DNA of 6,156 nt from Candidatus Gastranaerophilales bacterium. Lineage in GTDB: Bacteria; Cyanobacteriota; Vampirovibrionia; Gastranaerophilales; Gastranaerophilaceae. Each line of letters opens with the position of its first letter. Within the stretch, counting starts at the first letter, position 1. The stretch lies in the NCBI GenBank assembly GCA_944323495.1, contig CALUSZ010000078.1, positions 1 through 6,156 of the forward strand. Reading direction: 5' to 3'. This document shows positions 1-6,156 of this stretch, in pieces. Position numbers and translations under genes: made by a program. The notes beneath the pieces were generated by a model that was given only the letters and a program-made list of their open reading frames with translations, made no database searches and had not been told where the DNA came from.

Positions 1-1200
1 ATATGTGCCGGTAAGATTAAGTTTTGCTAAGACTTCCTCCCGCTCCGGCTTTTTGGGGTCCTGTCCGCGATTGATTAAAATATCAAGATATTCATTAAAC
101 TCGTTAATATTTTTTGCTTCATAATATGTCTTGCAGATTTGTTGAACAAAATTATTCCCCTTAAATTTTTCAGATAAAAGATGGATACAGGGTTTTTGAG
201 TCACAAAGTATTCAATCAAAAATGAGCCGCTATCGGTAATCATCAGGCGCGAATTTTGGAATATGTCTGTGTAATCTCCTTTGTCGTATAAAATCCCAAC
301 CTTTTCCCATCTTTTGTAATATTCATCTGCCTGTTTTTTGCTCATATATCCGGACGTGAACAGAAATTTATACAAAAGCGGGTGCGGTTTAAATACCCAA
401 TTAAGTTCCGGTCTGCTTTCCGCGTATTCCAGAATTCTGTATCCGCTCCAGTCAAAAGTGCCGTATCTTATATTGTCTCCGCATACTGTCCAGTGCGGGG
501 CGTAAATAATATATTTTTCTTCATGCGGTTTTTTATCAAGATAATAATAATCAAAGAGCGGGTGACCTGTGATGGCGAGTTTTTTCCCTTTATCAGGCAT
601 TTTAGATGCGTAATTGTTTTTTATTATTCCATTTGGTACATAATATCTATGCACATATCTATGGAATCTTAAATCATACTCAAAGCTTTCGTCTGTATCG
701 GAGACAAAATACGGTATATAATACGTAAGCGCGAATTTTGAGCATACTACAGGGCCCTGCGTGCGCTCAACATACCACGGGTGCTGGTAGATTATTATAT
801 CCGCTCCGGTTTCTTCTAAGGGGATAAACCTATCAGATTCCGTATCATAACCCCTTATTACACGCATATTTTTTTTCGCAAAGAAATCATAAACCTTTTC
901 GTATTCTTCATTGGTCTGATAGTTGCAGTTGTCTTTGGGTGCGTTATTTTTCGTAACAAAAATATATGGCTCAAATCTATCGTCACTTTCCATCAAATCA
1001 TACACGCTCTGTGATTTCCACTTGGTATCATCATATACATAAAAAACGACCTTGAGCGGGAATTTGTTTTTTAATCTTTTTTTTACCTCTTTTATGTTCT
1101 TTTTAATATAAGCGCAATTTGAGGCAATTTTCATTTCATAAAAAAATTCTCTCCCAACCCCCAATTTTTTGCCTATTTTTTCATAATCAATATACATCAT
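1..1200 (-). CDS. CDP-glycerol glycerophosphotransferase-like protein (3' end outside window)
   Basis: The frame is open for 400 codons from ATG at 1200 to the window edge, so the C-terminus is missing; an in-frame TAA lies just upstream. The protein resembles the CDP-glycerol:poly(glycerophosphate) glycerophosphotransferase family (TagB/TagF-like, GT-B fold), which transfers polyol phosphate from a CDP-activated donor to a membrane-linked acceptor for teichoic-acid-like or capsular polymers. Visible motifs are GHPLFDYYY (about residues 213-221), YAPHWT (234-239), FKPHPLLYKF (270-279) and the donor-site-like block ITDSGSFLIEYF (321-332), followed by KPCIHL; these match the family's conserved HP and SDxSS-type motifs. 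No signal peptide or membrane helix is seen, which fits a cytoplasmic, membrane-associated enzyme. Two consecutive ATGs (1200, 1197) follow an AAGAAG ribosome-binding site, spaced 5 or 8 nt, and either is possible. It is divergent from the polyene-type operon. Substrate and acceptor cannot be told from sequence; the family assignment is fairly sure. Confidence 0.8.
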   Translation of the reverse strand, partial: MMYIDYEKIGKKLGVGREFFYEMKIASNCAYIKKNIKEVKKRLKNKFPLKVVFYVYDDTKWKSQSVYDLMESDDRFEPYIFVTKNNAPKDNCNYQTNEEYEKVYDFFAKKNMRVIRGYDTESDRFIPLEETGADIIIYQHPWYVERTQGPVVCSKFALTYYIPYFVSDTDESFEYDLRFHRYVHRYYVPNGIIKNNYASKMPDKGKKLAITGHPLFDYYYLDKKPHEEKYIIYAPHWTVCGDNIRYGTFDWSGYRILEYAESRPELNWVFKPHPLLYKFLFTSGYMSKKQADEYYKRWEKVGILYDKGDYTDIFQNSRLMITDSGSFLIEYFVTQKPCIHLLSEKFKGNNFVQQICKTYYEAKNINEFNEYLDILINRGQDPKKPEREEVLAKLNLTGTY

Positions 1201-1220
1201 AAAAACTTCTTACTGTTCTT

Positions 1221-1249
1221 AGTTTAGCATTTAATTTCAATCCGGACAA
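1221..1249 (-). promoter_or_regulatory. Candidate promoter for the glycerophosphotransferase-like gene
   Basis: On the minus strand a -35-like TTGTCC (1249-1244) is separated by exactly 17 bp from a -10-like TAAACT (1226-1221). TG stands one base before the -10 element, giving an extended -10 (TGCTAAACT). Each hexamer matches the sigma-70 consensus at 4 of 6 positions. Initiation would fall near 1214, leaving a short leader with the AAGAAG ribosome-binding site ahead of ATG 1200. This is a reading by eye. Confidence 0.4.
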
Positions 1250-1257
1250 TATTGTAA

Positions 1258-1263
1258 TATAAT
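1258..1263 (+). promoter_or_regulatory. Candidate -10 element (TATAAT) for the plus-strand operon
   Basis: A perfect TATAAT lies 9 bp before the ATG at 1273. The best -35 match at normal spacing, TTTCAA (1235-1240, 17 bp away), fits the consensus poorly. Transcription from this box would start at about 1270, leaving almost no leader, so the mRNA would be nearly leaderless. The box may be a chance match in AT-rich DNA. Confidence 0.3.
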
Positions 1264-1272
1264 AAAAAGACT

Positions 1273-1689
1273 ATGAACAAATGTTTTAATCTAATAAAAT
1301 CTCTTCTACCGTTTATTGGCATGTTTGCAGTGATTATTGCGTTTCATTTTACTGATTGGATTTTCTTTAAGTTTTATCCTCCGGTTGTAAATTTCGGCTT
1401 ATTTGTTATCTTTTTTTCTTCCACTTTTCAGGAAAAAACAGTTATTCAAAAAATTGCACTCTCTATGGAGCCGGACGCAAAAGCACCGGTGCTTGATTAT
1501 ACCAGAAAGCTGACTTATGTATGGTCGGTCTTTATGTTCGTTAACTTTCTTGTATCAGTCTGGACAATTTTTATGCCGAAAGAAATATGGGCGGTTTATA
1601 ACGGAATAATATCATATATTTTAGTCGGGGTATTGTTTGGGGTAGAATATATTGTAAGGATTAACTTTAAGAGGAAGCATGACTGCTAG
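1273..1689 (+). CDS. COG4648-type membrane protein of aryl-polyene-like clusters
   Basis: This is a small integral membrane protein of 138 residues with no known biochemical activity. Four hydrophobic segments can be seen: about residues 10-32, 36-52, 82-102 and 109-130, the last ending in a positive tail (RINFKRK). The pattern FYPPVVNFGLFVIF, then a polar loop with DYTRKLTYVWSVFMFVN, then AVYNGIISYILVGVLFGVEYIVR, is what I recall for the COG4648 'predicted membrane protein' family, which recurs next to AMP-ligase, dehydratase, thioesterase and LolA-like genes in aryl polyene clusters. That recall, plus the matching neighbours here, is the basis of the call. It is first in the operon and overlaps the next gene by 11 bp, which suggests translational coupling. 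ATG 1273 is preferred because the next ATG (1321) would cut the first membrane helix. Its ribosome-binding site is weak (AAAAAGA), in line with a possible very short leader. Confidence 0.75.
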   Translation: MNKCFNLIKSLLPFIGMFAVIIAFHFTDWIFFKFYPPVVNFGLFVIFFSSTFQEKTVIQKIALSMEPDAKAPVLDYTRKLTYVWSVFMFVNFLVSVWTIFMPKEIWAVYNGIISYILVGVLFGVEYIVRINFKRKHDC

Positions 1690-3130
1690 TTTTTATGATT
1701 ATTTTTTGAATGATAAATATGATGACAGGGTTATTCTTAGAGATTCTGTGCGGGAATATACTGTTTTTGATGTCAAAAATATGTTCGGCAAAGAGATTAG
1801 CGGGAATGAAAATCTCAGGTGTATAGTTAACTTTTTGGAGAGTGCTCTCGAGGATACTGATTATATTCCGGAGTTTACTACAAGCGGTTCCACAGCAGGG
1901 GAAGCTAAGTGTGTGAAAAAACCGCTTAAAAATCTTTTTATAGAAAGCCGTGATATTTATGATGAACTTGATGTGACTGAAAATTTTGAAGTTATCTCTA
2001 CTACAACATTAAACCACTTTTATGGATTTTGTTTTCACTTTGTATTCCCATTATGCCGCGGAAATATAATAAATTTAGACAGAATTAATTACCCTGAAGA
2101 TATTAAGATAGAAAATGCTGTTCTTATAACGACTCCGTCGTTTTTAGAGTCGTTAAGAAAATATGATGCCAAGGTTGAAGTTAAGCCTAAGGTTATCATA
2201 AGCGCAGGTTCACGCCTTAAGAATGAGACATTCAAGTATGCGGAAGGGATTGCAGACAGGGTAATAGATTTGTACGGAAGCACAGAGACAGGCTCTATCG
2301 GATACAGGGATAATTGTAACAGCAATATGATGAAGCTTTTTAGAGGGATTAAGATTCTTAAGCTTGAAGCTGACGGGACAGAGATTTCGACCGAATATTC
2401 AGAACCTGTTGTTCAGAAAATCGGCGACAGGCTTTTATTGAGGGGAGACAGGATTGAGTTTCTCGGAAGATGCGACAGGGTTTTAAAGGTGCAGGAAAAA
2501 AGAATAAATGCAGAAGATATTGAGTTAGAGCTGAAAAAGAGTGATTTAATCGAAGATATTTATTGCCTTGAAACCGGCGGTAAAATAGGAGCCATGTGCG
2601 TGCTCACTTCCAGGGGGCAAAAAAGTATTATTGAAAAGGGCAGCCTTGAGGTTATAAAACATCTCAAATCCCTTATAAACGGCCGCTTTGAGGTAATACC
2701 GCAGAGGTGGAAATTTGTTGATAGAATTCCTGAAAATCAGCGGGGTAAGGTTGATATAGAGAGAATAAAAGAGATTTTTGATTTGAATTTGAGTTTTCCG
2801 CTTATTATTTCAAGAATCTGCGAGCGGGATTTTGCCGAATATGAACTTTGCTTCTTGAGGGGGAGTAATTTTTTTCGCGGGCATTTTGAGGGTATGCCGA
2901 TTTTAGCCGGTGTGGTACAGTTTTTTTACGTGGACTTTTTTATAAAAGATGCGTTTAAGCTTGAATGCCGGCAGGGTCAGATTAGGCGGATTAAGTTCTC
3001 AAATATTATAAGGCCGGATAGGGTTTTGAGACTTAGACTTAATAAAACAGAGACCGGGGTAAATTTTAAGTACGAAGATGATGAAAAAACGTATTCAAGC
3101 GGAATATTTCCTTTGAAAAGTTATTTGTAG
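1679..3130 (+). CDS. AMP-dependent acyl/aryl-ACP ligase fused to a FabZ/ApeI-like hotdog dehydratase domain
   Basis: This protein of 483 residues joins two activities. Residues about 1-365 are an ANL-superfamily adenylating enzyme: P-loop TTSGSTAGEAK (67-77), YGSTETG (199-205), GDRIEFLGRCD (256-266) with the ribose-binding Asp257 and hinge-region Arg264, and a C-terminal RIPENQRGKVD (349-359) whose Lys357 is the expected A10 catalytic lysine. It should activate a carboxylic starter with ATP and load it on CoA or an acyl carrier protein. Residues about 370-483 resemble the FabZ/ApeI hotdog: FFRGHFEGMPILAGVVQ (398-414) includes the family His402, and RPDRVLRLRL and YSSGIF are typical later strands. 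The canonical GHFPGxPxxPG has lost two prolines (Glu404, Ala410), and the catalytic acid position, 14 residues after the His, is Phe416. The ligase also looks short: only 66 residues precede the P-loop. AAGAGGA at 1669-1675 serves ATG 1679, inside the end of the previous gene. The substrate is unknown; an aryl or fatty acid is inferred from context. Confidence 0.85.
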   Translation: MTASFYDYFLNDKYDDRVILRDSVREYTVFDVKNMFGKEISGNENLRCIVNFLESALEDTDYIPEFTTSGSTAGEAKCVKKPLKNLFIESRDIYDELDVTENFEVISTTTLNHFYGFCFHFVFPLCRGNIINLDRINYPEDIKIENAVLITTPSFLESLRKYDAKVEVKPKVIISAGSRLKNETFKYAEGIADRVIDLYGSTETGSIGYRDNCNSNMMKLFRGIKILKLEADGTEISTEYSEPVVQKIGDRLLLRGDRIEFLGRCDRVLKVQEKRINAEDIELELKKSDLIEDIYCLETGGKIGAMCVLTSRGQKSIIEKGSLEVIKHLKSLINGRFEVIPQRWKFVDRIPENQRGKVDIERIKEIFDLNLSFPLIISRICERDFAEYELCFLRGSNFFRGHFEGMPILAGVVQFFYVDFFIKDAFKLECRQGQIRRIKFSNIIRPDRVLRLRLNKTETGVNFKYEDDEKTYSSGIFPLKSYL

Positions 3131-3132
3131 GA
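3129..3132 (+). promoter_or_regulatory. Ribosome-binding site that bears on the thioesterase start
   Basis: AGGA overlaps the stop codon of the ligase gene. It abuts ATG 3133 with no spacer, too close for normal initiation, and stands 12 nt before the in-frame ATG 3145, which is long but usable. This favours 3145. Confidence 0.4.
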
Positions 3133-3144
3133 ATGGATTTTTTT

Positions 3145-3555
3145 ATGAAAGAAATAGTTACTAAAACAAAAATAAAGGTTCAGTTTTTTGATTTGGATCC
3201 GATGAATATTGTCTGGCATGGCAATTACGTAAAATATATGGAAACGGCAAGGTGTGATTTTTTCTCTAAGCTTAATTATACCTATGCAGATATGTATAAT
3301 GACGGCATTATGTATCCGATTGCGAAAATGGATTTGAAATACATAAAATCAGCCAAATTCGGCGAGGATTTAATAGTTGAATGTATTTTAAAAGAGCTTG
3401 AGCCGGCGATTATTATTAAGTATAATATCTACTCGGGTGAAGAAAAAATATTCACAGCAAGTACAATGCAGATGGCAGTAAGTGTAGACAGCGGCGAGAC
3501 GGTTTACAATGCGCCGGAAAAATTAGTTAAGGCAATAGAGGATTATGATGAATAG
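3145..3555 (+). CDS. 4HBT/YbgC-like hotdog acyl thioesterase, aryl-polyene cluster type
   Basis: This is a single-domain hotdog thioesterase of 136 residues (140 if ATG 3133 is used), the normal length for the 4-hydroxybenzoyl-CoA thioesterase family. It should hydrolyse acyl-CoA or acyl-ACP thioesters in the cytoplasm. The N-terminal signature FFDLDPMNIVWHGNYVKYMETAR aligns with [23 protein letters not shown] of E. coli YbgC. It therefore keeps the catalytic Asp (second Asp of FDLDP, Asp18 from ATG 3145) and the following His of VWHGNY. The VWHGNY variant and the later MYPIAKMDLKYIKSAKFG block are what I recall for the thioesterases of aryl polyene clusters rather than Tol-Pal-linked YbgC; that distinction is from memory. 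ATG 3145 is chosen on ribosome-binding-site spacing and because family members have about ten residues before the first strand. Its end overlaps the start of the LolA-like gene. A likely role is release or proofreading of polyene or starter thioesters. Confidence 0.85.
   Translation: MKEIVTKTKIKVQFFDLDPMNIVWHGNYVKYMETARCDFFSKLNYTYADMYNDGIMYPIAKMDLKYIKSAKFGEDLIVECILKELEPAIIIKYNIYSGEEKIFTASTMQMAVSVDSGETVYNAPEKLVKAIEDYDE
3537..3542 (+). promoter_or_regulatory. Ribosome-binding site of the LolA-like gene
   Basis: AGAGGA lies within the end of the thioesterase gene. It is 5 nt before ATG 3548 but only 2 nt before the adjacent ATG 3545, so it favours the second of the two tandem start codons. Confidence 0.55.
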
Positions 3556-4057
3556 AATTTTAGGAATAATATTATGCGGTTTATTTATGAGTACAGTACA
3601 GGCAAATGTGTTTGATTATCCGGAAAAGCTTGAAAATATAGCGCCTAAGATTCCGCAATACGGCAGTCTTTCCTGCAAATTTGAACAGGAAAAATTTTTG
3701 CCTAAATCAGATATTATGCTAAAATCCTCCGGTGATTTTAAGTATGAGAAGGACAAAGGAGTAACATTCTATACAATTTATCCTATAAGGAGCACTTCTT
3801 CTTATACATCAAGGGAGTATAAGCATATTAATAATGTAATCTCGGCAATTTCAAATAAATCATATTCAAAACTGGAAAAGGATTTTCAATTTTATTACGA
3901 GGACGGCTGGAGGCTCGGGCTTGTGCCGAAAAAAGATTCGCAGGTGCATAAATACCTGAAATCAATAGAAATAGAAGGCAACCCTGATATGATAACCAAA
4001 ATAATTATTTCCACGGTTGACTCCGGAAAAACAAGCATTAGTTTTAAAAAGGGTTAA
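3548..4057 (+). CDS. LolA-like periplasmic lipid/lipoprotein carrier protein, aryl-polyene cluster type
   Basis: This is an exported protein of 169 residues (170 from ATG 3545). It begins with a Sec signal peptide: Met-Asn-Arg, a hydrophobic core ILGIILCGLFMST, and a probable cleavage after VQA, giving a mature start at NVFDYPE. The Cys in the core is not in a proper lipobox. The mature part resembles the LolA fold (the LolA_3-type family found in polyene clusters): GSLSCKFEQEKFLPKSDIMLKSSGDFKYEKDKGVTFYTIYP carries the F-x-Q ... SSG-x-x-x-Y ... GV ... P pattern of the family's first strands. SLEKDFQFYYEDG-like and IEIEGNPDMITKIIISTVDSGKTSISF strands follow. LolA proteins shuttle hydrophobic ligands across the periplasm. 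In polyene clusters a LolA-like protein is thought to help deliver the product to the outer membrane. It is last in the operon and somewhat short for the family. No dedicated LolB or MMPL exporter follows. Confidence 0.75.
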   Translation: MNRILGIILCGLFMSTVQANVFDYPEKLENIAPKIPQYGSLSCKFEQEKFLPKSDIMLKSSGDFKYEKDKGVTFYTIYPIRSTSSYTSREYKHINNVISAISNKSYSKLEKDFQFYYEDGWRLGLVPKKDSQVHKYLKSIEIEGNPDMITKIIISTVDSGKTSISFKKG

Positions 4058-4070
4058 GGGGTAAAGGGAT

Positions 4071-4113
4071 AAATATAATAACAAAGGCGGCTGGGGATTT
4101 ATCCCCAGCCGCC
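4071..4113 (-). terminator. Intrinsic terminator, best fit for the groES-groEL transcript
   Basis: A perfect 12-bp stem (4086-4097 with 4102-4113, arm GGCGGCTGGGGA) closes on a four-base loop TTTA. On the minus strand it is followed by a T-rich tail TTTGTTATTATATTT (4085-4071), as in a rho-independent terminator. On the plus strand it is followed by CCAAAAAA, so it is not a canonical terminator for the LolA-like gene, although the hairpin could still protect that mRNA's 3' end. It lies about 145 bp beyond the groEL stop codon and between convergent genes. Confidence 0.75.
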
Positions 4114-4139
4114 CCAAAAAATGTTGCCCGACAATATAT

Positions 4140-4190
4140 CTACGTGCGTAGCATTGCTCCTGTGAAATCAAAGATTTCTACGTCGCAATC
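4140..4190. repeat. REP-like compound palindrome in the convergent spacer
   Basis: Nested inverted repeats crowd 51 bp. CTACG/CGTAG meet at 4140-4151. ATTGC (4153-4157) pairs with GCAAT (4185-4189). GAAATC (4164-4169) pairs with GATTTC (4173-4178) around an AAA loop. The word CTACGT recurs at 4140 and 4178. The layout CATTGC ... GCAATC around an inner stem is like the short extragenic palindromes dispersed in many bacterial genomes. Copy number cannot be seen here, so its repeat status is inferred from form only. Confidence 0.45.
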
Positions 4191-4208
4191 GTTAAGTTTC
4201 GCCCTCAG

Positions 4209-4258
4209 TTCACCGGCTCACCGCCGCTGAATTCGGGCTTCACTCCGGCTGCCGCATT

Positions 4259-4259
<1 letters not shown>
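4209..4259. repeat. Pair of GC-rich imperfect direct repeats after groEL
   Basis: Two related segments, 4209-4234 and 4239-4259, both run TTCAC, then CCGGCT, then CCGC, and end in ATTC, with a few indels. Their TTCAC starts lie exactly 30 bp apart. The second copy reaches the groEL stop codon. The block is clearly GC-richer than the surrounding DNA and contains no gene that I can support. It may belong to the same intergenic element as the palindromes at 4140-4190. Confidence 0.4.
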
Positions 4260-5923
<1,664 letters not shown>

Positions 5924-6156
5924 TTATTCAACAATAGCTAGAGCGTCTTTTATAGAAAGAATTTTGTATTCAACTCCGTCCATTTTAATATCAGTACCGG
6001 CGTATTTAGCGTAAAGAATGATGTCGCCAACTTTAACGTCCATTGGTTCTCTTTCTCCGTTGTCGCCTACTTTACCTTCTCCTACAGCTACTACTTCACC
6101 TTTTTGAGGTTTTTCTTTAGCACTGTCCGGAATAAAAATTCCGCCTGATGTTTGTT
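5924..6156 (-). CDS. groES: Co-chaperonin GroES (N-terminus outside window)
   Basis: The last 76 residues and stop codon (5926-5924) of the 10-kDa heptameric lid that caps GroEL are present; roughly 20 residues lie beyond the right edge. The visible part opens in the mobile loop, [19 protein letters not shown], whose Ile-Phe-Ile tripeptide is the GroEL contact. It continues with the conserved [29 protein letters not shown] and [15 protein letters not shown], all standard for the family. The gene is upstream of groEL in the usual groES-groEL order, with the stop TAA touching the ATG at 5923 and 16 nt before the ATG at 5907. The operon promoter and any CIRCE/HrcA operator would be upstream, outside the window, so heat-shock control cannot be assessed. 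Confidence 0.97.
   Translation of the reverse strand, partial: QTSGGIFIPDSAKEKPQKGEVVAVGEGKVGDNGEREPMDVKVGDIILYAKYAGTDIKMDGVEYKILSIKDALAIVE

Noticed and set aside
382..672. Plus-strand open frame of 96 codons
   Set aside because: It lies wholly antisense within the glycerophosphotransferase-like gene, whose motifs are clear, and its translation has no recognisable domain.
2089..2325. Minus-strand open frame of 78 codons
   Set aside because: It is antisense to the AMP-ligase core motifs and has no recognisable domain.
3548..3610. LolA-like protein as a lipoprotein, from the Cys in its signal sequence
   Set aside because: The Cys sits inside the hydrophobic core without a proper lipobox, and a good signal peptidase I site (VQA) follows.
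4049..4067. G-tracts after the LolA-like gene (GGG, GGGG, GGG) as a G-quadruplex
   Set aside because: Only three runs of three or more G are present within reach; a standard quadruplex needs four.
4086..4113. Hairpin as terminator of the plus-strand operon
   Set aside because: On the plus strand it is followed by CCAAAAAA, not a T-run; the T-rich tail is on the minus strand.
3962..4171. Minus-strand open frame of 69 codons
   Set aside because: It runs through the palindrome and terminator hairpin and into the antisense of the LolA-like gene; no domain and no convincing ribosome-binding site.

Overview
The window is AT-rich bacterial chromosomal DNA, apparently from a bacterium with an outer membrane: it encodes a periplasmic LolA-type carrier and a group of genes typical of aryl-polyene-like lipid loci. 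The only phylogenetic marker is the groES-groEL pair. The GroEL contains stretches that resemble cyanobacterial-lineage GroEL by memory (an [13 protein letters not shown] block, a [20 protein letters not shown] block and a [21 protein letters not shown] block). Together with the low GC this would suit a non-photosynthetic cyanobacterial relative (Gastranaerophilales/'Melainabacteria'), but that is an inference, not a placement.

Layout. Bases 1-1200 (minus) hold the N-terminal 400 codons of a CDP-glycerol glycerophosphotransferase-like enzyme, a cell-surface polymer enzyme that runs off the left edge. A 72-bp divergent spacer (1201-1272) carries candidate promoters for both directions. Bases 1273-4057 (plus) are a tight, probably co-transcribed four-gene operon: a four-helix membrane protein of the COG4648 type, an AMP-dependent acyl/aryl-ACP ligase fused to a FabZ/ApeI-like hotdog domain, a 4HBT hotdog thioesterase, and an exported LolA-like protein. 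Gene ends overlap (1679-1689, 3545-3555) or lie within a few bases. Bases 4058-4258 are non-coding and rich in structure: a perfect 12-bp hairpin that best fits a minus-strand terminator, a REP-like compound palindrome, and a pair of GC-rich imperfect direct repeats. Bases 4259-6156 (minus) are groEL and the 3' part of groES.

How the genes work together. The four plus-strand genes match, in type and order, the accessory block of aryl polyene (APE) clusters: starter-unit activation, dehydration, thioester release and LolA-type outer-membrane handling. The core ketosynthases, ketoreductase, acyl carrier proteins and MMPL exporter are absent, because the operon stops at the convergent groEL. It is therefore a satellite fragment of a polyene/lipid pathway completed elsewhere, a reduced system, or a remnant.

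Two details need care. The hotdog domain has Phe where the family has its catalytic acid. The apparent groEL reading frame starts inside what looks like the groEL ribosome-binding site, because the canonical MAKKIV start is one A out of frame in a run of seven A.
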